A DNA stretch of 64,000 bases from Guptibacillus hwajinpoensis (GCA_016841765.1 JAENYN010000018.1:17362-81361), one strand, 5' to 3'; positions 51,864 to 61,775 are shown, counted from the stretch's first letter. The notes: generated from the sequence alone by a model not told the origin. A program made the numbers and translations.

Positions 51864-51894
51864 AAAAAAGTCCCTGAATGAAAGGTTCAGGAAC
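51864..51894 (-). terminator. Terminator of the DUF421 gene
   Basis: GTTCCTGAA and TTCAGGGAC (minus strand, one mismatch) then TTTTTT. Confidence 0.75.
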
Positions 51895-51906
51895 GTTTTA
51901 AGCGGG

Positions 51907-52575
51907 TTATGTTATGTCACTTCTTTTATTAACCTTCAATTTGTTTGTCTTTTCATTAACATAGGCATAGATGATATCTTTGACATGGATATTTTCTTCA
52001 CTTAATTTTTCCAGCAGCCATTTCTTCGATTTTCCAAGCAGCTTCAAGTTCCTTCCCTGAATCTTCCCATCGATGATTACAGAGATGGGGAGTCCCTCAT
52101 CATCAATTGAGATTTCGAGATGTTGGACGGTTACCGGTGTATTTTCCGGCTTGGGAATGACACTGACTTCCCCAATGGGCTCAAGGACAGCGTAGTCAAT
52201 GTCAGATAGTTTCGGGTACCCTTTACTTCTTAAAATTGAAAGCAGCTGTGCTATGGATAACCGCGATTTTTCCATATTGTCTTCAACAATTTTTCCATTC
52301 TTGACAAGGATAGTCGGCTCCCCTAAAAAGAAGCGGTTTCCGAGTTGCCATAAGGTTAACTTTGAGAAAAGGATGTGAAACGCAACCAGAATGGCCAGAG
52401 CAGATACGGAAGGTAAAAACTCTGTGCTGATCAATGGTTCTGATGCGATTGTTCCGACGATTATGATTGCAACCAAATCATAAGGCGTCATTTGGATGAT
52501 GGTCGATTTTCCCATTAATCGCATAATCATAATTGTCATTAAATACAGGATGAAAATTTTCAGAAACAAGGCCAC
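51907..52575 (-). CDS. DUF421 membrane protein (YetF family)
   Basis: 222 residues. Three N-terminal membrane helices (to about 75), with the family words MTPYDLVAIIIVGTIASEPL and a cytosolic part with PTILVKNGKIVEDNMEKSRLSIAQLLSILR. B. subtilis has several such proteins linked to spore or membrane functions. RBS is GGTGGG. Single gene with a terminator; role unknown. Confidence 0.85.
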   Translation of the reverse strand: MALFLKIFILYLMTIMIMRLMGKSTIIQMTPYDLVAIIIVGTIASEPLISTEFLPSVSALAILVAFHILFSKLTLWQLGNRFFLGEPTILVKNGKIVEDNMEKSRLSIAQLLSILRSKGYPKLSDIDYAVLEPIGEVSVIPKPENTPVTVQHLEISIDDEGLPISVIIDGKIQGRNLKLLGKSKKWLLEKLSEENIHVKDIIYAYVNEKTNKLKVNKRSDIT

Positions 52576-52639
52576 GGCGGTCCCACCTATTCCTCTTTAG
52601 AAAATGCTTACTTACATTGTATGTGATTTTTTGCTGCAC

Positions 52640-52732
52640 CTAACTGTTCCTGTCCTGGTCATGAAACTTAAGAATGGCAATCACAAACATCCCAAAACTG
52701 AGCATCAGCGACAACACTTCAAATGTTTCCAT
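52640..52732 (-). CDS. Putative holin-like toxin (30 aa)
   Basis: 30 residues: METFEVLSLMLSFGMFVIAI then LKFHDQDRNS. RBS GGGAGG 7 nt upstream. The pattern, a short acidic start, one membrane helix and a charged tail, is that of the small holin-like toxin family of Bacillaceae (type I toxin-antitoxin peptides). Such genes are usually controlled by an antisense RNA; none can be confirmed here. It sits alone between the DUF421 gene and the protease terminator. Confidence 0.7.
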   Translation of the reverse strand: METFEVLSLMLSFGMFVIAILKFHDQDRNS

Positions 52733-52949
52733 CCTTATCGCCTCCCTGCAATACAGTTTGCCCGCCTACAAGTTTGTCCTATACGGGGAATTTAAATTTG
52801 AGGCGTTTAGGCGATAATTCAAGGAATCCTTCCAAGCTTTATCGGCGGAAAAATTGTGTCGACAATACATCATGAGTTTTATCACATTCACCCGTCCGCC
52901 TATAAAAATCGAGCACCATGTAAAATTCATCCTAAATATAAAAAACAGC

Positions 52950-52985
52950 AAAAAAAGGACTCCCGGCCAGAAGACCGGAAGCCAA
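52950..52985 (-). terminator. Terminator of the neutral protease gene
   Basis: Minus strand CTTCCGG-TCTTCTGG-CCGGGAG stem followed by CCTTTTTTT. Confidence 0.75.
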
Positions 52986-53081
52986 AAGAGAAGGTGTGGG
53001 GGAGTAACACTGCTCCATGCGATTCTGTTGCGATATTGTATTCGAATTAACTGCTTAACCAACAGTTAATGGATACTCAGT

Positions 53082-54719
53082 TTAATAGACTCCAACTTGA
53101 TCCCATGCACTTCCTACGGCATTGTATGTGGAGCTGCCGTATCCATACAGGTCGGAAGCCGACTGCAGTAAAGCGGCTCTGGCGTTACTGAAATCAGTGG
53201 TCGATGTCATATAGACTGTCAGTGCACGGTAATATATTTTTTCGGCTTTTGATTTGCCGATTGAAGATATGGTCAGATAAGCGGCTTTGTTCGGAATGCC
53301 GCTGTTTGTATGGACCCCGCCGTTATCACTTGAAGTGTTCACATAATTATTCATGTGAGCCGGCTGGCCGTAGGCTTCCGGGTTGGACATGCTGCGGAGT
53401 GCATCACCGGAAACACCAGGTGTATACACATCTTCACCCATCAGCCAGTCTTCCGAATCGACGAAGTATCCGAAAACATCTGACATCGATTCATTCAGCG
53501 CACCGGACTGGTATTGATACTGCAGTCCTGCCGTCCGCTCTGTCACAGCATGTGTAATTTCATGGGCAACCACATCATCTGCACCGGATAGAGGTGCAAA
53601 TTGGGTTCCGTCCCCATCGCCGTATACCATCTGGGATCCGTTCCAGAAAGCATTGTTATAGTTAGAGCTGTAATGGACAGTCGATGTTATTGTCGCACCG
53701 TTGTTATCAAAACTGTTTCGGTTATGTGTATTGTAATAATAGTCGTAGACTTTCTCTGCATGGGCGTGAGCATCTACATCGGCAGCCTGTGAATATGCTG
53801 TCCATGCATTGTTGCTGTCAACAGAATACCATCCCGGAATGGATGTGCCGTTCCGTGCTGTAGTGGTCCGGATGACGCCGCTCATCGGTTTGGTCACATC
53901 ATATAAGTAATAGGTTCCGTTGGAGGAATAGGTGTTTAACGTTTTATAATCACCCGCCACCCCGTATCCATATCCGGTTGTTCCAGCCTCCGTCACTGCA
54001 TTGTATGCTTCAACGACATCTCCGTCTATAGCATCGACAAAAATGTGCCAGTTTGCAGGATACGGATCGATAAATTGAAGTTCAACTTTATACGCTAAAT
54101 TGAACTCTCCATCCTTCTCATGGACAACGAGTTTGCCTTTTTCAACAGTGCCGACATCCCCTGCATCTTTCGGAAGTCCCTCCGGTGCAGCATCTGCACC
54201 ATTGCTTGTTTCTTCCTTCGTTAAATCAATGAATTTCCATGCCTCATCGATGGCAGCTTCCCTTTGCAATTCCGGCTTTGTTTGCCTGGTTTTCTTCAAA
54301 GCATCCGGCTTCAGCGTACCGTTTATTGCCGTTACAATACCTTCCTTGTCCGTATGTACCGTGAACTCAGAACCCTCAACCGGTACTCCCTTTACTGACT
54401 GGATATAATGGTAATGCTTCATGCCAAGGTCGTCCGTTTTGACGTCCAAAAGGTTCAGCTCATTGTACGGATTAATTTTAAAGAGGGATTCTTTTTCCAT
54501 GAGGAAAGACTTAATCTCTTTTTCTGTTTTCACAGGTTTTGAGGAAAGTTTGCCAGATAAGAATGAAGGCACCTTGCCGTTTTCGCTTGCAGATTTATTC
54601 TTAACATCCATCTGTTCCATTGATTGCTGAACGCTTTCATTGCTCATCGCATTCACGGCAGGATAACCTGAACTGAACACCAGCCCTGCCGCCAGTGCAA
54701 ATGCAAATCCTTTTTTCAT
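53082..54719 (-). CDS. npr: Neutral metalloprotease (bacillolysin, M4 family)
   Basis: 545 residues. Signal peptide MKKGFAFALAAGLVFSSG cut after about residue 24, a 200-residue FTP/PepSY propeptide, then the mature thermolysin-type enzyme from AEAGTTGYGYG (about 240). Zinc site HEITH (VVAHEITHAVT), the third ligand Glu in NESMSDVFG, and the catalytic His in GGVHTNSGIPNKA. It is secreted and degrades proteins outside the cell. It follows an NprR-like regulator and its peptide, which should induce it at high cell density. Confidence 0.95.
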   Translation of the reverse strand: MKKGFAFALAAGLVFSSGYPAVNAMSNESVQQSMEQMDVKNKSASENGKVPSFLSGKLSSKPVKTEKEIKSFLMEKESLFKINPYNELNLLDVKTDDLGMKHYHYIQSVKGVPVEGSEFTVHTDKEGIVTAINGTLKPDALKKTRQTKPELQREAAIDEAWKFIDLTKEETSNGADAAPEGLPKDAGDVGTVEKGKLVVHEKDGEFNLAYKVELQFIDPYPANWHIFVDAIDGDVVEAYNAVTEAGTTGYGYGVAGDYKTLNTYSSNGTYYLYDVTKPMSGVIRTTTARNGTSIPGWYSVDSNNAWTAYSQAADVDAHAHAEKVYDYYYNTHNRNSFDNNGATITSTVHYSSNYNNAFWNGSQMVYGDGDGTQFAPLSGADDVVAHEITHAVTERTAGLQYQYQSGALNESMSDVFGYFVDSEDWLMGEDVYTPGVSGDALRSMSNPEAYGQPAHMNNYVNTSSDNGGVHTNSGIPNKAAYLTISSIGKSKAEKIYYRALTVYMTSTTDFSNARAALLQSASDLYGYGSSTYNAVGSAWDQVGVY

Positions 54720-54920
54720 AAATTTCCCCGTCCCTTCAACACGATTTTTGAATATTCACTATTAACTTACAATTAAATCGTATCATAGGGAAAAGGATTG
54801 CGGTATTGGGAAATAGGGGGTGAAAAATGGCGGATTAGAGGGGGGATTATAAGACATATTTCATGAAGTTGGAATAAATATACTACGGGGAAAGATAATG
54901 TGCTTTGAGGAATTAACACC

Positions 54921-54950
54921 AAAAAAGCCCCACTACTGCTGGGGCTTTTT
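54921..54950 (-). terminator. Terminator of nprR and the signal-peptide gene
   Basis: AAAAAGCCCCA and TGGGGCTTTTT around a short loop, bidirectional. Confidence 0.88.
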
Positions 54951-54965
54951 ATTAGTATATACTCA

Positions 54966-55109
54966 TTAATTTGGATCGGGATGCTCTTCCTGTGCATTAT
55001 ATTTCTCTGCTCCATAATGGAAGTCGGAATGGTCTCCCTGGGCGATAAACCCTGAACCTCCGAGAAGAGAAACTGCAGCAATCAATGCAATAAGCAAAAA
55101 CTTTTTCAT
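54966..55109 (-). CDS. NprX-like quorum-sensing peptide precursor (47 aa)
   Basis: 47 residues from ATG 55109, RBS AGGAGG, 10 nt after the nprR-like stop. An N-terminal signal sequence (MKKFLLIALIAAVSLLGG) is followed by a short hydrophilic part ending AQEEHPDPN. This is the layout of Phr/NprX precursors: export, then cutting to a short C-terminal peptide that is re-imported. In B. cereus NprX the active peptide is also C-terminal and contains KPD. The mature sequence here is not known. Confidence 0.75.
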   Translation of the reverse strand: MKKFLLIALIAAVSLLGGSGFIAQGDHSDFHYGAEKYNAQEEHPDPN

Positions 55110-55119
55110 CTAACTCCTC

Positions 55120-56382
55120 CTATACTGATGTTTGTTTATATGAATTTGCAGCTAATTGATAGTATTGATTAGCTAGCTTATACTTGAACTTTTTGCCAAG
55201 CAATTCAGCCAGCTTTTCAGCATATTCAGCTGCAAATTTCCAACTTTTTTGGTCGACGAAATAGTCAATGGCCTCAGTCAACACTTCTTCAAATTGGCTG
55301 TCTGAGGACTGTGCGACCAATGCCTCATAAATACTGAAATGGAATTCATAATCTTTGTATTGTCCCCGCCTGTTGTAGTCTTGTCCGATTTTAATCCACT
55401 TCTGGCAGTTCGCCGGGTCGTTTATTTTATAATAGTTTAATATAATCGAAAAAACAGTATTGAGTTTACTTTTGATTTCATCATCCTGTTTAAATGATAG
55501 GCTCTGTTCATAATATTCAATGCCTTTACTGTATATACGTTGTTTTGAAAACAAAAAACCCATATTTTGGAGGATGACACCTTTAAGCTTGTTGCTGTTA
55601 AAAGAGTCAGCAATTTTCCAGGCACGCTCAAAAGCAGTCTCACTTTTATCAAATTGATTTATCCTCAGATAACAGATGCCAAGCATTACCTGGCAGTCTG
55701 CACTCCTGGCATAATTATACTCTTGATCGAATTTTTTAAGTGCCTGCATTGTATAATCTATGCTCATTGAAACTTCCCTTAAATTACTGTAAACAAGTCC
55801 CAATAAGTAAAATAAATAAGCTTTTTGCCAAAGTTCAACCTGGCTGAGATCGGCGTTTTTCTCAGCAAGAAGCAAATCTTTTTTGGCCTTTTCATAATCA
55901 CCTAAGAAATAATGGTATAAGCCGCTGAAATTATAAAAGTGAAAAGTGAGTTCCTTTGTGAAGAATTCTTTGAAAGGAAGTAAATTATGAAAGCATTCCT
56001 CTGCAGTCTTTAAATCTACTTTATAAAGATAATATTTAAACTCGATCATTCTAAAGTGAAGCTGCAAATGAATAGGAAGCGGAGTGCTCCTCACTTTTTC
56101 TTTCAGCGAATGGTATTGAGCAGAGACCTTTTGCCCTTCCCGATTAAAAATAGCCTTATACCAATCATTCAGTTCCCGGTAGATGTGGTCGTATACTTCT
56201 TCAGTATTGTCGACCTGGATGTCCAGCCGCTGACATAGCAAATCAATGATTTCCCGGCTGGCATCTACCTGGCCGTTTTCGATTTTGCTGAGATATGGAA
56301 TGGAACAAATGCCGTCTGCCAATTTTGCCTGACTCATCTTCTTCTGTTTCCGATAAAACCTGATTTGTCTTCCCGCGTTCAT
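55120..56382 (-). CDS. nprR: NprR-like RRNPP regulator
   Basis: 420 residues, close to NprR (about 423). An N-terminal Xre-type HTH (QIRFYRKQKKMSQAKLADGICSIPYLSKIENG, about 5-36) and a tail of nine or so TPR repeats for peptide binding. It belongs to the Rap-Rgg-NprR-PlcR-PrgX group of regulators that bind re-imported peptides. Layout nprR-peptide-protease, all on one strand, supports the call. RBS GGTGAT, weak. Confidence 0.85.
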   Translation of the reverse strand: MNAGRQIRFYRKQKKMSQAKLADGICSIPYLSKIENGQVDASREIIDLLCQRLDIQVDNTEEVYDHIYRELNDWYKAIFNREGQKVSAQYHSLKEKVRSTPLPIHLQLHFRMIEFKYYLYKVDLKTAEECFHNLLPFKEFFTKELTFHFYNFSGLYHYFLGDYEKAKKDLLLAEKNADLSQVELWQKAYLFYLLGLVYSNLREVSMSIDYTMQALKKFDQEYNYARSADCQVMLGICYLRINQFDKSETAFERAWKIADSFNSNKLKGVILQNMGFLFSKQRIYSKGIEYYEQSLSFKQDDEIKSKLNTVFSIILNYYKINDPANCQKWIKIGQDYNRRGQYKDYEFHFSIYEALVAQSSDSQFEEVLTEAIDYFVDQKSWKFAAEYAEKLAELLGKKFKYKLANQYYQLAANSYKQTSV

Positions 56383-56538
56383 GGCATCACCATTTTCTTA
56401 AATTCCATTTCAGAACACCCGGTAGGACAATTATGCCATAATTCAGAAAATTTTTGAAGTGCAAACTATTGTTTTTTTACTATTTTATAAAATTTTTCCT
56501 GCGGAATTGAGTTATAAAAATCCTGGATGAATAGTTCA

Positions 56539-56564
56539 GCCGCTTTTCACGGTGTGAAAAGCGG
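56539..56564 (-). terminator. Hairpin after floT
   Basis: GCCGCTTTTCAC and GTGAAAAGCGGC, 12 bp, 2-nt loop, without a T-run. It lies 10 nt after the floT stop. Confidence 0.55.
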
Positions 56565-56574
56565 CCTATCTTGT

Positions 56575-58131
56575 TTACTTATTCTCTGGTGTGTCTTTCG
56601 TTTCAGGATCTTCAGCAGCACTTGCAACTTGATCTTCGGCAGGTTTCAGTATTTCTTTTTCGGGTGATTTTTCTTTTTCTTGATCTGAGCCCCCAACTTT
56701 TTTATCTTTTTCATCAAAGTTGGCAACTTTCCCGCGTGAGACGTAGCTCTCGAGCATTGCTTTCAGGTCCATGCCAGATGTTTCTTTTAAACTTTCCTGC
56801 AGGCCGAGCATTGTCCTTGTGACATTGCCGGTTATTTTGGAGGCCGCACCATCCGACGATGAACCGCCCATATCGATCACTTTCATGCCTTCGATTTTCG
56901 ACAGCGGCTGTGCAATTTCATGAGCATATTTCGGCAGCATATCCAGGAACATTTCCAGAACGGCTGCTTCGCCATATTTCTCCATCGCTGCAGCCATCAA
57001 TTCCTTGGATTCAGCTTCAGCCCGGCCGCGTTCGCGGATGACTTCCGCTTCAGCAAGGCCTTTTTGTTTTTCGATCGCCGCTTTTGTCTCGCCGTCGATG
57101 CGGGCCTTCTCGGCTTCCGCGGCAGCGTTCGCTTTGATATCGTAAGCATTCGCATCTGCCTGGGCCTTCCTACGTTTTTGCTCTTCCTCTTCAAGCGCGA
57201 CCTGGCGCTGGCGTTCGATGTATTGGACTTTCATCTCTTCTTCTTTCACTTTCTGGTTCAGGCGGGCCTGTTCAAGATTATAAGAAGATTCGGACTGGGC
57301 CCGGGCGCGTTCCACTTCAACTTTGTATTCCGCGTCTTTTACTTCTTTGTCCTTCGTGGAGCGGGCAATTTCTATCCTGCGCTTAATCTCTTCTTCTTCA
57401 GCCTCCTGTTCGGTTTTGGCACGGTGCATTCTCGTTTCCCGGAATGCATTCGCTTCTGCAATGTCTGCATCCTTCCGTGCCTCGGCGATCCGCGGGCGGC
57501 CAAGCGCTTCCAGATAGCCGTTTTCTTCATCGTCATCTTTTATTTCTTTCAATGCAAAAGAAGTGATTTCAAAGCCGAGGTTCTTGAGATCTTCTTCGGC
57601 AATCGCTTTTACTTTCTTATTGACAGATTGGAAATCTTTGTAGATTTCATCCACAGTCAGTGCGGAAATAATCGCCCGGAGATGGCCTTCGAGCACTTCC
57701 CTTAGTTCCGTCTGCTTTTCTTTGTCGCTTTTCCCCAGGAATTTTTCGGCATAGTTCGCGACGATTTCAAGCTTGCTGCCGATGCTGATTTCAGCGACGG
57801 ATTTTGCCCTGATCGGCACTCCCTCTGACGTATAGGCTTTTGGCGATTCGATTTCGAGCTGGAACGATGTCAGATCGATCGGCGTGCTCGTCTGGAACAT
57901 TTTCAGGCGTACGCCGCCACCCCTGACAATTTTCATGCTCCGGCCATTTTCATCGACAAAAATCCGATTATCATGTTCCGGGTCGCCAAGCTTCGGCCCT
58001 GTGATGATCAACGCCTGGTTGGAGCTCGCTGTTTTGTACCGTTTCTTGAAAATGAAAAATCCGATTCCTCCAGCAATAAGCAAAAAGAAAAACAATACCC
58101 CTAAAATAATAAACCATACAACACCCATCAT
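56575..58131 (-). CDS. floT: Flotillin FloT
   Basis: 518 residues from ATG 58131 (MMGVVWFIILGVLFF), with GGGGG about 10 nt upstream; the frame above has no RBS. One N-terminal membrane hairpin, an SPFH domain (about 40-230), then a long Ala-Glu-rich coiled coil (about 230-400, many AEAE words) that drives oligomers. The tail is charged. FloT scaffolds functional membrane microdomains. No NfeD partner gene (yuaF type) lies beside it here. Confidence 0.93.
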   Translation of the reverse strand: MMGVVWFIILGVLFFFLLIAGGIGFFIFKKRYKTASSNQALIITGPKLGDPEHDNRIFVDENGRSMKIVRGGGVRLKMFQTSTPIDLTSFQLEIESPKAYTSEGVPIRAKSVAEISIGSKLEIVANYAEKFLGKSDKEKQTELREVLEGHLRAIISALTVDEIYKDFQSVNKKVKAIAEEDLKNLGFEITSFALKEIKDDDEENGYLEALGRPRIAEARKDADIAEANAFRETRMHRAKTEQEAEEEEIKRRIEIARSTKDKEVKDAEYKVEVERARAQSESSYNLEQARLNQKVKEEEMKVQYIERQRQVALEEEEQKRRKAQADANAYDIKANAAAEAEKARIDGETKAAIEKQKGLAEAEVIRERGRAEAESKELMAAAMEKYGEAAVLEMFLDMLPKYAHEIAQPLSKIEGMKVIDMGGSSSDGAASKITGNVTRTMLGLQESLKETSGMDLKAMLESYVSRGKVANFDEKDKKVGGSDQEKEKSPEKEILKPAEDQVASAAEDPETKDTPENK

Positions 58132-58325
58132 TCGTATCAGACCCCCTGTTTTATATGCAGACCAGCTGTTCCTCAATTTTCAGGCTGCTTTTGTTACTTT
58201 TACGGCTGCGGCCAGAAAAAGTTTCATTTTTTCCCAAATCCATGAAAAATAAGCCGTATCAGGAGGTTCGAGCCTCTGCGTTTGTTATACTAAAATATGG
58301 GACTAATGAAGCAGGGAGGGCTTTG

Positions 58326-59042
58326 ATGCTAAATAAGGCTTTGGAAGTCATGGATGAAGGGATCATTATTTATAGTAAAGATTTATATGTCCGGTATGTA
58401 AATGAAGCATATGAACAAATGTTTCAGATTGACCGGGAGGAGATCGTCGGCAAACATCTCCATGACATTTACAAAGAAACACCTGATGATATCCGTATTG
58501 CCACAAAAACGGCAGAAACAGGGGAACCTCAAACATATAAGGCGATCCCCTTCGACTGGAAAGGAAAGCGTTTGGTGCTGAACGCCTACAGCAAGGTCTT
58601 TAAACATGACGGCGACATCGAATTTGTGCTGACTCGTTTTATTGATGTGACGGAACAGGCTGCCGAAATGGAGCGCAGCCGAAAAATGATTGAAGACATG
58701 ACGGTTAACCTTGTGCCGGTTACAGATGAAATGGCTGTCCTTCCGATCCAGCCAATACTTGAAGAATTCCAAAAACATATTTTAATCGATCATGCTGCTG
58801 AGAAGGTCACCTCGTTAAAAATCAAAAAACTGGTAATTGATTTATCCGCCATTACTGAAATGGAGCCTTCTCTTGCATATATTCTTCAAAAACTGCTTGC
58901 CATGCTCAAGATGCTGGGCGTTGAAACTGCACTATCAGGAGTAAGACCCCCGGTTGCACTTGAACTCGCAAATTCTGAGATACACGCAGAAACTTTCCGC
59001 CCCACTTTCAACACGCTTAATCAGGCGCTGAAGCAATTTTAA
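58326..59042 (+). CDS. PAS-STAS domain protein (RsbR-like)
   Basis: 238 residues from ATG 58326 (MLNKALEVMDEGIII), RBS CAGGGAGGG. A PAS domain (about 1-110; VRYVNEAYEQMFQIDREEIVGKHL) and a C-terminal STAS domain (about 130-235) with IKKLVIDLSAITEMEPSLAYILQKLL. RsbR paralogues of the stressosome have the same STAS, but there the N-terminus is a globin. The phosphorylatable Thr or Ser seems replaced by Glu in SAITEMEPS. It may sense a signal for SigB or act alone. Confidence 0.8.
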   Translation: MLNKALEVMDEGIIIYSKDLYVRYVNEAYEQMFQIDREEIVGKHLHDIYKETPDDIRIATKTAETGEPQTYKAIPFDWKGKRLVLNAYSKVFKHDGDIEFVLTRFIDVTEQAAEMERSRKMIEDMTVNLVPVTDEMAVLPIQPILEEFQKHILIDHAAEKVTSLKIKKLVIDLSAITEMEPSLAYILQKLLAMLKMLGVETALSGVRPPVALELANSEIHAETFRPTFNTLNQALKQF

Positions 59043-59060
59043 ATCACTTCTTTCCTGCAT

Positions 59061-59088
59061 AAAAAGGCTGTCCTTCAGCCTTTTTTTC
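59061..59088 (+). terminator. Terminator of the PAS-STAS gene
   Basis: AAAAGGCTG and CAGCCTTTTTTT with a 5-nt loop. Confidence 0.88.
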
Positions 59089-59278
59089 GCCTATGTTCTT
59101 TGCCCCTCATTTGAGCTGATCTTACCGGGTCTTCCAGCAAGAATATACTGCCAGAATATGTGAAATCATATATAATGATAGACATAAGGTTTTCTTTGAA
59201 AGATTGGGGCAGCATGAAACCTGTCCTGCCTTTTTATCGTATAATGAGGGAAGAACAACAAATTAGGAGTCGATTAAT

Positions 59279-59935
59279 ATGAAATCCGTCCTATCCCTTT
59301 TTCTTAACGGATTTATTTCTTTGAATATAAGTGCTGCAACATGGCTGACCGCGTTTTTCGGCTTCGGACAAGGATTCTGGATGTCATCCCTTTGGGGGGC
59401 AGCCGGCGGTGTCTTTGGCTTCACCATCCTGCAATGGTTCCGAAATCGAAGAATGCTGAAAGAAAACGGGCTGACAAGCAAGGAATACCGTTATATCAAA
59501 AGCAATATGAAAGAAGCGCGCGAAAAAATCAAACGCCTGAACAAGTCGCTCTTCAACGCCCGCTCCATCAATGCGGCCAGGCAAATCAGGAATTTGCAGA
59601 AAACGGCCGGCAAAATTTATCAAGTGGTCCGAAGTGAACCGAAGCGTTTTTTCCAGGCGGAACGGTTTTTCTTTTATCACCTTGATTCCATTGTCGAATT
59701 GACCGATCGCTATACATTTCTTTCTAAACAAAAAATCAAAGATCGCGATGTCCGCGTATCCCTTTCCGAAACGGAACGAACTCTTGAGAAACTGACAAAG
59801 TCTGTCGAAAACGACCTTGTCATCGTTGTTTCAAATGATATCGACCATTTGAATACCGAATTGGATGTCGCTAAACTTACGATAAACCGTGATACCCATT
59901 TACTGCTTGACGAAAGGGGCAAAAAGTATGAGTGA
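59279..59935 (+). CDS. xpaC: XpaC family protein
   Basis: 218 residues. Two N-terminal membrane helices ([19 protein letters not shown] and the segment after [10 protein letters not shown]), then a basic helical domain ([27 protein letters not shown]) that matches XpaC, the Bacillus protein named for hydrolysis of 5-bromo-4-chloroindolyl phosphate. It overlaps the next gene by 8 nt, as in B. subtilis xpaC-yaaN. Confidence 0.85.
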   Translation: MKSVLSLFLNGFISLNISAATWLTAFFGFGQGFWMSSLWGAAGGVFGFTILQWFRNRRMLKENGLTSKEYRYIKSNMKEAREKIKRLNKSLFNARSINAARQIRNLQKTAGKIYQVVRSEPKRFFQAERFFFYHLDSIVELTDRYTFLSKQKIKDRDVRVSLSETERTLEKLTKSVENDLVIVVSNDIDHLNTELDVAKLTINRDTHLLLDERGKKYE

Positions 59936-61100
59936 GCAGCCTAATAAACAGCTTCAGAACGACTTGATGAAAGACGATCTTGCTGATCTCCTTTCCGAAC
60001 CGTTCGGGGATTTGCAGCCAGCTGTGCAAACAAATGACCGAAATGAGGACAGGCCGGTCCGCCTTATTGACCGTTTGCCTGAAGATCACCGCCAGAAAGC
60101 GTTTAACCTGGCCAGCCAGATTGATACATCCGACCAGCAGATTATCGTTCAATTCGGTACAGCAGCCCAGTCCAAGCTGTCTGATTTTTCCCATTCGATG
60201 CTTGATCATGTCCAGCGGAAAGACACGGGTCCTGTTGGCGATATTTTAAAGGAACTGATGCAAAAGCTCGAGCAGGTAGACCCGGATGAGTTGAATGGCG
60301 AAAAGAAAAATGTGTTCTCCCGGATGTTCAATAAGCTGTCGACCTCGGTAAATGAAATCTTATCGAAATACCAGAAGATCGGCGCCCAAATCGATAAAGT
60401 GAGCGTGAAACTGGATAACCAGAAATCAATCCTTTTGTCTGATATCCAGATGCTTGATCAGCTCTTCCAGAAAAACAAAGAGTACTTTGACGCTCTGAAC
60501 ATTTACATCGCCGCAGGTGAAGTGAAATATGAAGAAATCCAGACGAAGGAAATTCCGGCTCTTAAGAAAAAAGCCGAGGAATCCGACGATCAGATGGTCT
60601 ATCAGGAGCTGAACGACAAAATCCAATTTGCGGACAGGCTGGAAAAGCGGCTTCACGACTTGAAGCTGAGCCGCCAGATCACCATTCAGACAGCACCGCA
60701 GATCCGCATGATCCAGAACATGAACCAGGCGCTGGTCGAAAAAATACAATCGTCCATTTTAACAGCGATCCCGCTCTGGAAAAACCAGATCACTATCGCC
60801 TTGACACTGTTCCGCCAAAAGCGGGCAGTTGAAGCGCAAAAACAGGTGAGCAAAACGACAAATGAACTGCTTTTGAAAAATGCAGAAATGCTGAAAACGA
60901 ACAGCATCGAAACGGCCAAAGAAAATGAACGCGGCCTTGTAGACATCGAAACCCTGAAACAAACCCAGGAAAATTTAATTTCAACACTTGAAGAAACCAT
61001 CCGCATCCAGAGCGAAGGCAGATCGAAGCGCCGCCTGGCTGAACAGGAACTCGCAAAAATGGAAGACGAACTAAAGCAGAAGCTTTTAGAAATGAAGTAA
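59928..61100 (+). CDS. TelA/YaaN toxic anion resistance protein
   Basis: 390 residues from ATG 59928 ([14 protein letters not shown]), overlapping xpaC. It is entirely helical: [45 protein letters not shown] and a coiled-coil tail. It belongs to the TelA family (tellurite or toxic anion resistance), whose Bacillus member is YaaN. The paired XpaC suggests a membrane-linked role. Confidence 0.88.
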   Translation: MSEQPNKQLQNDLMKDDLADLLSEPFGDLQPAVQTNDRNEDRPVRLIDRLPEDHRQKAFNLASQIDTSDQQIIVQFGTAAQSKLSDFSHSMLDHVQRKDTGPVGDILKELMQKLEQVDPDELNGEKKNVFSRMFNKLSTSVNEILSKYQKIGAQIDKVSVKLDNQKSILLSDIQMLDQLFQKNKEYFDALNIYIAAGEVKYEEIQTKEIPALKKKAEESDDQMVYQELNDKIQFADRLEKRLHDLKLSRQITIQTAPQIRMIQNMNQALVEKIQSSILTAIPLWKNQITIALTLFRQKRAVEAQKQVSKTTNELLLKNAEMLKTNSIETAKENERGLVDIETLKQTQENLISTLEETIRIQSEGRSKRRLAEQELAKMEDELKQKLLEMK

Positions 61101-61110
61101 TGGAATACCC

Positions 61111-61163
61111 AAAAAGGTGCCTGACCCCCGGCGCATTAAAGCGCCGGGGGTCAGGCACCTTTT
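61111..61163. terminator. Strong bidirectional terminator (GGTGCCTGACCCC type)
   Basis: A perfect 20+ bp stem beginning AAAAGGTGCCTGACCCCC with loop ATTAAA. It serves telA on the plus strand and the SpoIIAA-like gene on the minus strand. Confidence 0.88.
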
Positions 61164-61172
61164 ACACCACGC

Positions 61173-61529
61173 TCACTGCTGAATCCACTCCCACGCATCC
61201 TCCACTTCATCAGGTTCAAAGTGTTTCGTTGTAATGCCCGGAAGGATGTTACCGATTTCCGTGCCTTTTTCTACAGTGTCCTGGCTACTGACTACCGCAA
61301 ACTTGTTGTATTGCCCCCACCGTTTTGCATCCACTTTTGTGCCTTCAATCATTCCTTTCATTGTTGCACCGTTTAAGTCATTGATGAATGCCAGTACGTT
61401 GAACGGTTCATCTTTTCCAAAATATCGTTTTACGTATTGATCCATTTTCTCGGCATCTTCTCCCGTCGCTTTTCCGGTGACTTCTATGGCAACCGTGTGG
61501 TCATCCCGGGAAGGCAGAATTGTAAGCAT
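61173..61529 (-). CDS. SpoIIAA-like (STAS-fold) small protein
   Basis: 118 residues (MLTILPSRDDHTVAIEVTG). A SpoIIAA-like fold of the DUF3478 group: ATGEDAEKMDQYVKRYFGKD, then FNVLAFINDLNGATMKGM and KFAVVSSQDTVEKGTEIG. The active serine of anti-anti-sigma factors is not evident. Role unknown, possibly membrane or lipid binding. Single gene. Confidence 0.8.
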   Translation of the reverse strand: MLTILPSRDDHTVAIEVTGKATGEDAEKMDQYVKRYFGKDEPFNVLAFINDLNGATMKGMIEGTKVDAKRWGQYNKFAVVSSQDTVEKGTEIGNILPGITTKHFEPDEVEDAWEWIQQ

Positions 61530-61643
61530 AAATTGGGCCTCCTTTTTGATCGGCAGAGTTTAATTGAGATTTTCTTAAAAGTATTATTATTTAAGCTTTT
61601 CCCGCTGCCGTTCAATTTCAATCGGAACAAGGATTGCGGATAA

Positions 61644-61665
61644 AGAAAACTCGCCGATTGGCGAG
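61644..61665 (-). terminator. Possible second hairpin after subtilisin
   Basis: Minus strand CTCGCC-AATC-GGCGAG followed by TTTTCTTT, about 150 nt after the subtilisin stop. Weak. Confidence 0.4.
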
Positions 61666-61775
61666 CCTTCAGGCGAAGACAGAGGCGTAGTTGCCCTTAT
61701 CTATATTCTTAAAATTGGCATCCGCGTCGAATTACTACCTTGCTGACAATTTATGCTTTCTTATATGGTAAGAAA

